Virus record (IMG/VR): IMGVR_UViG_3300044710_000061
Location: 1-59,819 of that record
Source of the DNA: a virus
Strand: one strand, 5' to 3'
Length of the DNA stretch: 59,819 nucleotides
The first letter of the stretch is position 1. Each line of letters opens with the position of its first letter. Positions 42,224-49,820 of the stretch are shown piece after piece. The position numbers and the translations under genes were made by a program. The notes below the pieces were generated by a model. The model was not told where the DNA came from, made no database searches, and saw only the letters and a program-made list of their open reading frames with translations.

Positions 42224-43039
42224 TCAACCATTCTCCCAAAGACGGCACCATCCCGAGCGCCTAATATCCTGCACAAGAGAACACGTCGGGCTTGTCATGT
42301 GGTCGCTGTACTCGCACGTGTGGCAGAATTCAGGCTCGTGGCCCTTCCGGTAATTCGCCTCGGTATGCGTCAGCTTGTTGTCGAGCTCGCCCCGCAATAG
42401 CTGCGTATGCGTCCGGAAAAGCCTTATGCCGCCCGGTGGCTCACCTTCCTTCGTGAAAGTCTCAACATCCACGTTGTGGCTAATCGGCTGCCCTAGCGCC
42501 TGCCAAGCCCTCAGAAGGCTATCCACGCGCAAATGAGATACGATGAGCACCGATTTGCCAGGATGTTTCGCAATCGCCTCATAGAGGCCCTGGAAGGCTC
42601 TGCGCTTGAACTGATTGAAGCTCTCTCCTTCCGGTACCGGCCTATCAGGCTTCTTGGTGTAAGCCGCTATCTGCGGCCCGGCCATGCTCATCGGCCGATT
42701 GGTAAGAATCCCCAGACCCCAAGGACGCAACTTGGCAGAAGCTCGTGGCTCCACATCCAGAATGCGCCCAATAATCTCTGCGCTCTCCTCAGAACGCGCC
42801 AGGTCAGAACAGCATATCGCCCCTATGCCCTTATCCTTGAGCTTCAGAGCGGCCTGCCTAGCATCCTCGGCGCCTTCCGCCGTGAGGGGGCATTGGCTCC
42901 AGCCACGCTCGCGATCGACAGATGCGGCCGACTCCGAATTGAGGATGGTCGCCCCATGCCGGGCAAGATAGAACGAGACCTCCGCCCCTTGCTTTGCCCC
43001 TTCTAGTATTTCCTTGCGGGAGAGTTCAGCCCGCATCAT
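42224..43039 (-). CDS. Histidine phosphatase-superfamily protein with C-terminal Cys cluster
   Basis: 271 aa. RHG at 27-29 in FYLARHGAT, PLTAEGAEDA, a DLARSEESAEII segment and second catalytic His 169 (VLIVSHLRVD) make this a phosphoglycerate-mutase-like phosphatase. The last 35 residues carry Cys 239, 242, 253 and 265 (C-x2-C...C...GWC), like HiPIP-type or zinc tails seen on small phage proteins. Substrate unknown; could be a nucleotide, sugar phosphate or phosphoprotein. Rare in phages. Confidence 0.7.
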   Translation of the reverse strand: MMRAELSRKEILEGAKQGAEVSFYLARHGATILNSESAASVDRERGWSQCPLTAEGAEDARQAALKLKDKGIGAICCSDLARSEESAEIIGRILDVEPRASAKLRPWGLGILTNRPMSMAGPQIAAYTKKPDRPVPEGESFNQFKRRAFQGLYEAIAKHPGKSVLIVSHLRVDSLLRAWQALGQPISHNVDVETFTKEGEPPGGIRLFRTHTQLLRGELDNKLTHTEANYRKGHEPEFCHTCEYSDHMTSPTCSLVQDIRRSGWCRLWENG

Positions 43040-43149
43040 CAGTCCAAATACCCGCTATTGCAAAAGCCGATAGGACCAGAAACATCGTAACCACACACCA
43101 CACGTTCAAAATGTTGTTGTCGATCAAGATCATTTTCTAAACTTCGCAT
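43039..43149 (-). CDS. Possible 36-aa protein
   Basis: ATG 43149 with GGAGAG upstream, beginning inside the 3' end of the previous gene; its stop overlaps the phosphatase ATG (TGATG). Charged helical start (RSLENDLDRQQHFERV) and two Cys. Supported by coupling only. Confidence 0.4.
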   Translation of the reverse strand: MRSLENDLDRQQHFERVVCGYDVSGPIGFCNSGYLD

Positions 43150-43426
43150 ATTGCTCTCCATATTGAGAGGCTTGATCAACGATCGCTGGCGCCCCTGCGC
43201 CGGGATCCACCTGCAGCCGGCAAACCCAGTGCCCCTCCGGCGTCGTGCCAATATGCTGGTAAACCACAATCCGGCCATCCAACTCGATGTGCACGGCGCC
43301 GTGATGCACCCGCATCCAGCGCCCCATGAGATTGTGCACGTCAATCACGGTCTTGAGAGGCAATCCTGCCTCGAGGTGATAACCGCCGGTATCGTCCTGG
43401 GTGAAAACGATTGGCTCGCAGATCAT
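43130..43426 (-). CDS. Small virion- or regulation-linked protein
   Basis: 98 aa from ATG 43426, overlapping the upstream TGA (ATGA); the longer GTG start is rejected because it lies within the upstream gene. Strand-rich with VHHGAVHIELDGRIVVYQHIG. No family recognised. Confidence 0.6.
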   Translation of the reverse strand: MICEPIVFTQDDTGGYHLEAGLPLKTVIDVHNLMGRWMRVHHGAVHIELDGRIVVYQHIGTTPEGHWVCRLQVDPGAGAPAIVDQASQYGEQYAKFRK

Positions 43427-43572
43427 TCTTTCGGCAATACAACGTATGAATGCCAGATCGGCAACCCGCCCCACACAACTAGAGGCATATCTCGCAGCTT
43501 CACAAATGAAGCAGGCACGAAAAACACCGTGCTGTCACTCCTGACCATCCGATGGCAAAACTGCTCGCTCAT
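43423..43572 (-). CDS. 49-aa small protein
   Basis: Fixed by ATGA overlaps at both ends (43569-43572 and 43423-43426). Strand-like sequence (STVFFVPASFVKL, PLVVWGGLPIWHSYVVL). Function unknown. Confidence 0.55.
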   Translation of the reverse strand: MSEQFCHRMVRSDSTVFFVPASFVKLRDMPLVVWGGLPIWHSYVVLPKE

Positions 43573-43901
43573 TTCCTGTCCTTGCCCAGCAATTGCCTTA
43601 CCGCCTCAATCCGGTCCGCATCAGTAATGCCGCCGATAATAACCGTGGTGTTGTTCGCCGGCCGGTCCTCGCCATGATCGACCTTGCGCGCGTGGATGTA
43701 GGGGGCTGAAGACTTCGCCATATCAGCCCGAAATGCCAAAGGCTGATCTTCGTCTTCCATCAGCGACAACATAAATTCAAGCGGCGTCATGCGAGCGCTA
43801 GCTACCGCGGCATCAAGCCTAGCCCTAACCGCCATCGTTTTTCTGTTTGGCGTTCCTTTTTTTCGGCCGCCTCTACGCTCGCCCGGCTTTGATCCAGGCA
43901 T
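43569..43901 (-). CDS. Candidate terminase small subunit / DNA-binding protein
   Basis: 110 aa. Basic start KPGERRGGRKKGTPNRKT, then helices with MTPLEFMLSLMED and RADMAKSSAPYIHARK. This family recurs in rhizobial phages and its basic N-terminus plus helical core fits a DNA recogniser such as TerS. It lies near the start of the late region and 13 kb from TerL, so the role is inferred only. Confidence 0.5.
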   Translation of the reverse strand: MPGSKPGERRGGRKKGTPNRKTMAVRARLDAAVASARMTPLEFMLSLMEDEDQPLAFRADMAKSSAPYIHARKVDHGEDRPANNTTVIIGGITDADRIEAVRQLLGKDRK

Positions 43902-43938
43902 TTACTACTCTCTGCTATTTGTTGCTATTTTGCCACAC

Positions 43939-44058
43939 CTACCAATTAGGCCCATTTGGCAGCAGCTTATGGAGCCGCCAAACTGTATCGAGGCACGATC
44001 CGATTATAGCTGCTGCGAAGATTGCCAGCACCACGAAGACCCACGCTGGGCGTGTCAT
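43939..44058 (-). CDS. 39-aa membrane or lipoprotein-like peptide
   Basis: ATG 44058 overlaps the upstream TGA. Hydrophobic AWVFVVLAIFAAAIIGSC followed by a short polar tail; IGSC could act as a weak lipobox. Could be a small spanin-type lipoprotein; unproven. Confidence 0.5.
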   Translation of the reverse strand: MTRPAWVFVVLAIFAAAIIGSCLDTVWRLHKLLPNGPNW

Positions 44059-44369
44059 CGGTAGTTAATCCCAGGCAGGAACGGGAGTCCTGGGTTGTAG
44101 TAATCGTTGTATTGGTACTGTCGCCTAATGTTTGGGTAGTACGGGTACGGCGTGTAGTTGCGCGCCGGCGGTGCTGACCACCAGATATCGCCGCGGGAGT
44201 TATATCCGCCGCCTTGGGATGGGTTACGGCCTTGGTAGCGGCCGTCGATGTTGTAATCGGGGTATCGGTAATACTGGGCCGATGCGGCCCGAGCGAACAG
44301 CACCACCGCAATCACGACTAAGACGAATATTACAACCCCAAGAAGTATATCTATTGCTTTGCTGGCCAT
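44055..44369 (-). CDS. Exported Tyr/Pro/Asn-rich protein
   Basis: 104 aa. Long hydrophobic signal (ILLGVVIFVLVVIAVVLFARAASA) then QYYRYPDYNIDGRYQGRNP and further Tyr/Pro/Asn. Similar in build to the protein at 41778-42050. May be anchored or exported to the periplasm or surface. Confidence 0.6.
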   Translation of the reverse strand: MASKAIDILLGVVIFVLVVIAVVLFARAASAQYYRYPDYNIDGRYQGRNPSQGGGYNSRGDIWWSAPPARNYTPYPYYPNIRRQYQYNDYYNPGLPFLPGINYR

Positions 44370-44386
44370 TTGCCGTTCTGTTGTGT

Positions 44387-44617
44387 TTATTCAATTCGGC
44401 TGGAGGCGGCCGCCCAATGTTTACTCAATTCGACTGGAGGCTTAGGCCCAAATTCATTCTGGGTGCCTTCTGCGCCAAACCACATGTATCTTTCGAAGAA
44501 AACCGTTAAGCTCCAAATCCTTGGAGCAAGGCTATCTTCATCGTGATGATTTTGAATCGCCGTAGCTGCCATTTTGCAGGCTTCTCGACGTATCCAAAAA
44601 GCGAATACTTTCTTCAT
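44387..44617 (-). CDS. First small gene of the late operon
   Basis: 76 aa from ATG 44617; ribosome binding site weak, and a longer GTG start at 44764 is possible. MKKVFAFWIRREACKMAATAIQNHHDEDS is helical. The 3' end holds a short direct repeat (TCAATTCGRCTGGAGGC at about 44391 and 44425). No clear late promoter is visible in 44618-44804, which holds no other ORF I can support. Confidence 0.45.
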   Translation of the reverse strand: MKKVFAFWIRREACKMAATAIQNHHDEDSLAPRIWSLTVFFERYMWFGAEGTQNEFGPKPPVELSKHWAAASSRIE

Positions 44618-44804
44618 GTTATGTCGCGTCTTGCCGCCCCGTAAAAGCCGCAAGCTGGCATGATGCCCAAGGGGCACCCACCGGGGTTCCAAAGACTTTC
44701 GTCTCGCGATCTCGAGAATGGGAAAGGGACCGGGCGCTTGATTTGGCGCCGCGGTCCTAGTCACGGGAGGGTCATCGGGGAGCGATGCGCCCTACCCTAT
44801 GTCA

Positions 44805-44837
44805 TGAAAAAACCCGGCAGCCTGAACCACCGGGTTT
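44805..44837 (-). terminator. Intrinsic terminator of the left early operon
   Basis: On the minus strand AACCCGG (44836-44830) pairs with CCGGGTT (44817-44811) across a 12-base loop and is followed directly by a run of six T. It ends the early leftward transcript just before the late genes; a NusG-like antiterminator encoded upstream could let polymerase pass it. Confidence 0.8.
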
Positions 44838-44950
44838 CGCAGATGACGTGTACGATTTGAACGTACGGCGGGCACCCTATAACAGCTAGCTCGCGGCACC
44901 CGTTTTGCTGAGCTTCACCCTTAGACCTCTCAGGCAACGTCACCCTGCGG
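44838..44950 (-). ncRNA. tRNA-like RNA element
   Basis: Minus-strand reading gives a perfect T-arm (GTACG-TTCAAAT-CGTAC, about 44865-44849), an acceptor-like pairing of the two ends (GGTGACGT with ACGTCATC) and a D-arm-like CCTGAGAGGTCTAAGG. Between them is a 7-bp stem GGGTGCC/GGTGCCC with two wobbles. No valid anticodon arm could be drawn, and the length (103) is too great for a normal tRNA. Degenerate tRNA, tRNA-like regulator, or captured tRNA end are the options. Confidence 0.4.
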
Positions 44951-44958
44951 GATAAACT

Positions 44959-45294
44959 TTACGCAACTTTTGCGAGTCTAGCTTTTGCTAATGTTGCTGC
45001 CAGCTGAGCTTTTCGTTCCTCCGAAAGCTGCACCCTCTCCCTCCAAGGATTAAACCCCGTACGGAACGGCCAGCTTGGACAGTTTACAGAAACGCAGCGA
45101 CGAACCTCTGCGGAGCTACCTGCACAGCAGTCGAGACACCGCGCTCGCAAAGCCTGTAAAATTGACAATGGCTGGAAGCCAAGTTCACGCAACTCGTCCT
45201 GAGACATTTTCCGGGGATCGCGACCAACCTTGACCGAGACCCCATCGATAACCTCGTCTTCCCAACCAATCTCGCGTTGCTTCTGTGATTTCAT
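44959..45294 (-). CDS. Cys-rich rhizobial phage protein
   Basis: 111 aa with GAGGGCTAGTAC before ATG 45294. Core LRARCLDCCAGSSAEVRRC...NCPSWPFRTGFNPWR is a widely seen phage pattern in Rhizobiales with five Cys, probably zinc-binding. Last protein gene before the tRNA-like element and terminator. Function unknown. Confidence 0.65.
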   Translation of the reverse strand: MKSQKQREIGWEDEVIDGVSVKVGRDPRKMSQDELRELGFQPLSILQALRARCLDCCAGSSAEVRRCVSVNCPSWPFRTGFNPWRERVQLSEERKAQLAATLAKARLAKVA

Positions 45295-45379
45295 GTACTA
45301 GCCCTCATAAATTTACAGAGGACATCTAAAATCTTTAAGGGAAATTACAAGGCTGCCGGACGACACTCGCCCACCTAAC

Positions 45380-45961
45380 CTAAGCTGTTGCAGCTTGGAC
45401 TAAGTGTTCTGAGGAGACATAAACACGTCTCTGGCCGCCAAGTAGTTTCACTAAAACGCATATTCTCGAATCGTCGTCAAGTGTTTCAATTTCTCCGCAG
45501 AACTCAACCCACAAGCCTTTGCGTATGAGAACCTTATCGCCGACCTTGAATTTCGGCTCGGTATGTTCGCTTTTCATGTTTACAGTCCAAAGGCTTAACT
45601 CGAGTTGGCGGATTTGCATGATGCCGACGTGCGACGGGTCGTTGTGGCTGATCGTGGCCAGTTCACCGTTGGTTTTCAACAGCGCGCGCTCGCCGTAGGT
45701 CATGCCGGGCGCGGTGCGCAGCGATTCCCATCCGGTGCGGTGCGGCAGCACGAAGAGGTATCCAGGAAACATTGATTTGCTGCCGTCCTGAATGCGGCGG
45801 CGGCGATCCGTGAATTGTCTAGGCATGGTCGGCCTGTAGACCGTGTAGCCGCGAACCCTCAGGGCTTGTTTGGCCATATAGTCGAGGCCTGGCTGGGCAA
45901 TTGCGACATGCCAGCGAAGGACTCCCTCTTGCGGAATGTTGTCCCAATGGATGGCGGTCAT
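45380..45961 (-). CDS. NusG-like transcription antitermination protein
   Basis: 193 aa from ATG 45961 (ATGA with the upstream stop; the longer ORF start is in another gene). NGN-type domain: WHVAIAQPGLDYMAKQALRVRGYTVYRP, KSMFPGYLFV, then a KOW domain from about residue 140 (FKVGDKVLIRKGLWVEFCGEIETL). Paralogues such as RfaH bind RNA polymerase and suppress termination. Here it could carry polymerase through the terminator at 44.8 kb into the late genes. Confidence 0.8.
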   Translation of the reverse strand: MTAIHWDNIPQEGVLRWHVAIAQPGLDYMAKQALRVRGYTVYRPTMPRQFTDRRRRIQDGSKSMFPGYLFVLPHRTGWESLRTAPGMTYGERALLKTNGELATISHNDPSHVGIMQIRQLELSLWTVNMKSEHTEPKFKVGDKVLIRKGLWVEFCGEIETLDDDSRICVLVKLLGGQRRVYVSSEHLVQAATA

Positions 45962-46464
45962 GAGTTCCCCTTGGATGGTTTCAGATTGCGCGTGGCGTCT
46001 TCGACGGTCAGCCGCTCGAACCAGGTTTCCCGAACGCCAAGCCGTTTTTTGATATCCGCAATCACGCGATCGCACTGGGCTTTGCGTTCGGCCATCTCGG
46101 CTTTCGGAATGACCGGCGCTGGCAATGCGGGTCGCTCGAGCTTTGCGCGTTCCCAAATTGGCTCGGTGTGGATTTCGCACCACTCGTGGACCTCACCGGC
46201 GTTGGGCCGGAATTTCTTGCACTCGCGCGCAATGCCGTGAACCGGCGAGCAGCATTGAACGGCAACCTCCCGCGGGAACTGCGAGAGCACCGTGGCGACA
46301 TTCGCGATGTAGCCGTCAGGAAGATCGCTGCCAGTTGAGTAGGCTGATAGCATCCGCCCCACTTCCCGAAGAACTTCCGGCGGCGTCAGCCTGGCGTTCA
46401 AGCGCTGCGTCCAGCTCATCTGCGAGTTGGAACGCCCTCTCGGCAGGGTGCTGTCGATGGCCAT
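45958..46464 (-). CDS. Replication-linked protein overlapping the replication initiator gene
   Basis: 168 aa from ATG 46464 with strong GGAGG 9 bases upstream. LTPPEVLREVGRMLSAY, VATVLSQFPREVAVQ and FRPNAGEVHEWCE resemble phage proteins found after DnaD/O-like genes, possibly helicase-loader partners. It overlaps the end of the upstream gene by 149 bases in another frame. Confidence 0.6.
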   Translation of the reverse strand: MAIDSTLPRGRSNSQMSWTQRLNARLTPPEVLREVGRMLSAYSTGSDLPDGYIANVATVLSQFPREVAVQCCSPVHGIARECKKFRPNAGEVHEWCEIHTEPIWERAKLERPALPAPVIPKAEMAERKAQCDRVIADIKKRLGVRETWFERLTVEDATRNLKPSKGNS

Positions 46465-47146
46465 TGATGCGACCTCCGTTTGAGGTTTCCTGGAAATTGC
46501 TGGTTGTCCAATTGCGCCATGCGGCGTCCCAATTCGCATACGCGCGATTGTGGGCTAGGGCGCTGTCCGTGAAGCGGGCGAACTCCGACGTAGTGCGGGC
46601 GTCATTCCAGCCACGGTCTCGGCCGCACTGCTTTCGCTCTTCGGTCAATCCGAAATCTTCGGGAATGGAGCGCTTCGCACTCACTGCGCGCTTGGCGCGC
46701 TTCCCCCCACTAGGGGGGGTAGGGGGGTTATCTTCCTTAGGTCCTAGATCCAAGGTCCTAGGTCCTAGGTCAGCATCGAGGGCTCGCGAATGTTCTCGAG
46801 GGCTCGCGAGGAGGAGAGTTGGCGGGGGCAGGCGGGACTTGCTAGGCCTATCTATTTTCTGATGTTTTTGCCAATTTATGATCTCAAGATATTGGGCATT
46901 TTCGGCGATGTACCGACGGATGCAGCCTTCTCGCTCCAACTCCCTCAGCCACCCCTCCATGAGGTCGCGCGCATCATCGTCGTACGGGTAGAGAAGACTC
47001 GCGAGCATTCGCGAGGATGCGCGAGCCCTTCCTTCGTCGTCCGCCTCTGTCCATAATTGTATGAATAAAAGCCTAGCGTCTCGAGATAGACGACCGATTG
47101 TTTCTGACTTCGGAAACTCAGGCTTTATGGTGCGGATGCGGGCCAT
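46316..47146 (-). CDS. Phage replication protein, DnaD/lambda O type
   Basis: 276 aa. Opening RIRTIKPEFPKSETIGRLSRDARLLFIQLWTEADDEGRA is the standard start of phage replisome-organiser winged-helix proteins, followed by a low-complexity linker and a C-terminal part. It would bind the origin and recruit host helicase. Tandem direct repeats in its coding sequence (46738-46810) look like iterons, as in lambda O. Confidence 0.75.
   Translation of the reverse strand: MARIRTIKPEFPKSETIGRLSRDARLLFIQLWTEADDEGRARASSRMLASLLYPYDDDARDLMEGWLRELEREGCIRRYIAENAQYLEIINWQKHQKIDRPSKSRLPPPTLLLASPREHSRALDADLGPRTLDLGPKEDNPPTPPSGGKRAKRAVSAKRSIPEDFGLTEERKQCGRDRGWNDARTTSEFARFTDSALAHNRAYANWDAAWRNWTTSNFQETSNGGRINGHRQHPAERAFQLADELDAALERQADAAGSSSGSGADAISLLNWQRSS
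46738..46810. repeat. Iteron-like repeats inside the replication gene (putative origin)
   Basis: GGTCCTAG occurs at 46740, 46754 and 46761 (7-base spacing for the last two), and TCGAGGGCTCGCGA at 46776-46789 and 46796-46809 (20-base period). Further TCGCGAG copies lie at 46998-47020. Direct repeats within an initiator gene are a usual phage origin layout. Confidence 0.5.
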
Positions 47147-47159
47147 CGATATTAGCGAC

Positions 47160-47795
47160 CTAATCTTCTTGCCAGCGGGTTATGCGCTGGCGGACATGTG
47201 TTACTGCCAGTTTCGCCTGTTCCTCTATTTTGTCGCACTCGAAATTGAACTCCCCTACGAGTTTATGAAGAGAGGTTGGGATGTCGTTTTCTGTGCCGGT
47301 TATGGCAATCATTGCGTCTTTCCGGCAGTTATGGATTGCAGTAAAAAAATGCCTTTCCATAGCGTCAGGAAGGGTCATAATCCCGTTTCCAGCGGCCCTC
47401 TCAAACCGCATAATTCGCCAGGTATTTCCGTCTAGTGCTGTGATTTTGAATCTTCGATTCTGAGGCAATCCGGGATCTGCCCCTCCGCTATTCAAGCAAT
47501 AGCGGAATCTGTTTCTGTCATCCTGATGCCGTCGATATTGAGGATCGGAAGGGGAGGAGCCAACGAGTGGCAATCTATCGCTTCCAGCCCAGGCATCTAC
47601 ATCGGCGACATCTATGATGATGCCGTCCTCCGCGATTGAACCGTCGCCAATGAAATTGGCATAAAAATTCAGAGCCAAATCTCGGTGCTTACGAACCTTC
47701 AGAATAGGCTTGTATGCCTTCCTCTTCCTGACGGTCCCTGGAAGCGGTGATGCGGAGGTGGTTTTGCGTTTCTTTACCACGTATAACCTCTTCAA
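47160..47795 (-). CDS. Uncharacterised early protein
   Basis: 211 aa if started at TTG 47795; the start is uncertain because the first 107 bases overlap the ParB-like gene. The N-terminus is very basic, the middle has aromatic/strand pattern (NFYANFIGDGSIAEDG, WAGSDRLPLVG) and the end is helical. Relatively AT-rich. No family recognised. Confidence 0.55.
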   Translation of the reverse strand: MKRLYVVKKRKTTSASPLPGTVRKRKAYKPILKVRKHRDLALNFYANFIGDGSIAEDGIIIDVADVDAWAGSDRLPLVGSSPSDPQYRRHQDDRNRFRYCLNSGGADPGLPQNRRFKITALDGNTWRIMRFERAAGNGIMTLPDAMERHFFTAIHNCRKDAMIAITGTENDIPTSLHKLVGEFNFECDKIEEQAKLAVTHVRQRITRWQED

Positions 47796-48963
47796 TTGCT
47801 GTTAGCATTGCGCGTGACGCTTCAATCTGTGGAATGAAAGAAGCTAAGCGAGCATCCTCAGACAAATGCTGATGCTGCTTGATGAAATGGAAAAGTTCCC
47901 CGCCAGATTTAACTACCGAACGAAGCGCCCATCCCAATTTCTCTCTACGTTCTCGAAAGACCGTGAACTGTTCTTCAAGAAGAAGACTTTCACGCTCTCG
48001 TTTCTCAATATTTTTCTGTCCTCTTATTGCCTCTGTAATAACGCTTGAGACGTACAACTTTACGCCTTCAGCAGTGATCTTTCCGCGATCGCCATGAAAC
48101 CCGTTTACAGCAGATGAAGCACAGTCATCGACCATGCTTTTGGCGAGAGCAAAATGCTGATCAATCGGTATAAATCGTCGCCCTGAATCACTTGTCACAG
48201 CATTGCGAAAAGCCCGAAATTGATCATCGTTAGCGAACAATGAAACGCATGTTTCGTCGAAAATTCTAGGATAGGCCGCAGCGCTTGTTTCGGCAGCTTT
48301 AGAAGCCTTCTCAGCGGCTAACGATTTCTTTCCATGCTCTTTGAGAATATCGCTTTTCACATCAGAAATAATCTTGGCGTAAATTCCGGACGCCTTTAGC
48401 GAGGCAATTCCATCAACGATCTGTTGCTTATCTCGCGGCGATCTTTCCTCTTCGCCAGTCCCGAAGTAGCGCTGGATGATGCGCCAACCCAAACCATCAC
48501 CAGATTCCAAACTCGTGCAGGTTCTTTCAAATGATCCCGGCCCCTGAAATGATTGAGCAATGTCTGGCACGTTGGCCGAAAATTCGGCCAACGTATGGCT
48601 TTCCAGCATTGTTTTAGCCAACCGCTTGGTGACTGCTCCGACTTCATTCATGATCGCCGCAGCTCTAACGCCAGCTTGGATGGCGTTTTCGCTCACCATT
48701 AGCCGGATCATGTCGTCTTCCGACATGTCACGGACATCAATATCTACGACGGAAAGTCCAGCTTTGCGGGCAGCCGCTATTCGATGGTGTCCGCAGGCTA
48801 ACTCATACTCGCCACCTTTCACTTTCCGCGCCCGAACACCTCCGAAAAAACCATGACGGTTGATAGAATTTACAAGCTTATCTATCTGTCCCTCATCAAG
48901 CGGGTAGAGCTCCAAATCACGCCAAGGATTGGAGCGCAATTTGTTTAGCCGTATCTCTGTCAT
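47689..48963 (-). CDS. ParB/Srx-fold protein
   Basis: 424 aa. ParB N-terminal domain: RSNPWRDLELYPLDEGQIDKLVNSI and CGHHRIAAARKAG (residues 57-69, the CTP-binding box), then a helical middle and a long charged C-terminus. It lacks an evident ParA partner. Stand-alone ParB-like phage proteins can be DNA-binding regulators, nucleases or modification-linked. With GcrA and DnaA-like neighbours it could act on chromosome or replication control. Confidence 0.7.
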   Translation of the reverse strand: MTEIRLNKLRSNPWRDLELYPLDEGQIDKLVNSINRHGFFGGVRARKVKGGEYELACGHHRIAAARKAGLSVVDIDVRDMSEDDMIRLMVSENAIQAGVRAAAIMNEVGAVTKRLAKTMLESHTLAEFSANVPDIAQSFQGPGSFERTCTSLESGDGLGWRIIQRYFGTGEEERSPRDKQQIVDGIASLKASGIYAKIISDVKSDILKEHGKKSLAAEKASKAAETSAAAYPRIFDETCVSLFANDDQFRAFRNAVTSDSGRRFIPIDQHFALAKSMVDDCASSAVNGFHGDRGKITAEGVKLYVSSVITEAIRGQKNIEKRERESLLLEEQFTVFRERREKLGWALRSVVKSGGELFHFIKQHQHLSEDARLASFIPQIEASRAMLTAIEEVIRGKETQNHLRITASRDRQEEEGIQAYSEGS

Positions 48964-48989
48964 TGATTTTCAACCTCCCATATGTGCTG

Positions 48990-49310
48990 TCACAACAACC
49001 TCTCCTGCACTGTCATCCGCCACGACGGCACGTCCCTCGGCTCGCGCCGTATCCTCAGCCGGTACCGGTGCAGGCCGCGCTGGCCTGGCACGCGCTCCCT
49101 ATCGACCGCGTGAGCACCGAACTTCGGCTTTCGGAAATCCCGCGTACGGGCGTTTATGGACGCCCAGCGATAGCCCGTGATGCGTTCCAGCTCTTCTGGC
49201 GTATGCCACTGCTCGTCCGCCATTGCGGCCCACACACGGGCATATTGGCTCCGCAGGCGGTCACCATCGAGTGCCTCGTCATAGGTTTCGCCATCGAAGG
49301 TCTGGGTCAT
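48990..49310 (-). CDS. Winged-helix phage protein
   Basis: 106 aa. Helical HTPEELERITGYRWASINARTRDFRKPKFG followed by wing strands (GLHRYRLRI). This is a common small phage DNA-binding protein. Lies four bases after the GcrA gene stop; regulatory role likely. Confidence 0.65.
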   Translation of the reverse strand: MTQTFDGETYDEALDGDRLRSQYARVWAAMADEQWHTPEELERITGYRWASINARTRDFRKPKFGAHAVDRERVPGQRGLHRYRLRIRREPRDVPSWRMTVQERLL

Positions 49311-49313
49311 GGG

Positions 49314-49820
49314 TCACGCCGCTATCCGCAGTCGCCTGAATGCGTCTTCCGACATCGACCGTTTCAGGTGGCAGCGGCAGTACGCCAGGCCGCCACCGAC
49401 GTTAGGATCGCCGCAGAAGAAATACTGGCCCCCTCGTGACGGCGCATTGAGCGGCCATCGGCATTGCGTTGGCTCAAGGTCCAGCAATGCCACGCCTGTG
49501 CCATCGACGTAGGCTTCTTCCTTGATGGGATCGGCCTTGAATTCCGGCGGCTCTTCCTTGCGTTTTGGCATGATGGTGATCTCCCGGTTTTTCTGAACAG
49601 GCTTAGCTGCCTTATTTGAAGATCCTGGCCAGCCGGGCGCACGAGGAGTCAGCCCCAACCTATGAACGCGTCCAGCTACAGCATTTCGGGTGCGCCCTAC
49701 CTCAGCCGCTATGAAAGACAAGGTAACCCCCTCGGCCCACCTAACCTTGAGGAGATCATCTTCGGTCGTCACCCATAGCCGCGGTTGACTCCATGGTTCC
49801 GGCGCAAATTCGAAATTCAT
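49314..49820 (-). CDS. gcrA: GcrA-family cell-cycle regulator
   Basis: 168 aa, near host GcrA length. N-terminal HTH (TTEDDLLKVRWAEGVTLSFIAAEVGRTRNAVAGRVHRLGL, residues 18-57), a linker, and the C-terminal sigma-binding domain: LLDLEPTQCRWPLNAP, FFCGDP and YCRCH with its zinc Cys. In alphaproteobacteria GcrA binds RNA polymerase sigma70 and works with CcrM-methylated GANTC sites. A phage copy could redirect cell-cycle transcription or drive phage promoters. Confidence 0.85.
   Translation of the reverse strand: MNFEFAPEPWSQPRLWVTTEDDLLKVRWAEGVTLSFIAAEVGRTRNAVAGRVHRLGLTPRAPGWPGSSNKAAKPVQKNREITIMPKRKEEPPEFKADPIKEEAYVDGTGVALLDLEPTQCRWPLNAPSRGGQYFFCGDPNVGGGLAYCRCHLKRSMSEDAFRRLRIAA

Noticed and set aside
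44838-44950. Calling this a functional tRNA gene
   Set aside because: No seven-base loop with T33 and a paired five-base stem can be drawn; only a tRNA-like element is supported.
44838-44950. Calling the tRNA-like element the attP site
   Set aside because: The integrase is 13 kb away and both ends of the element pair with each other, unlike a bare tRNA 3' end; no host sequence to compare.
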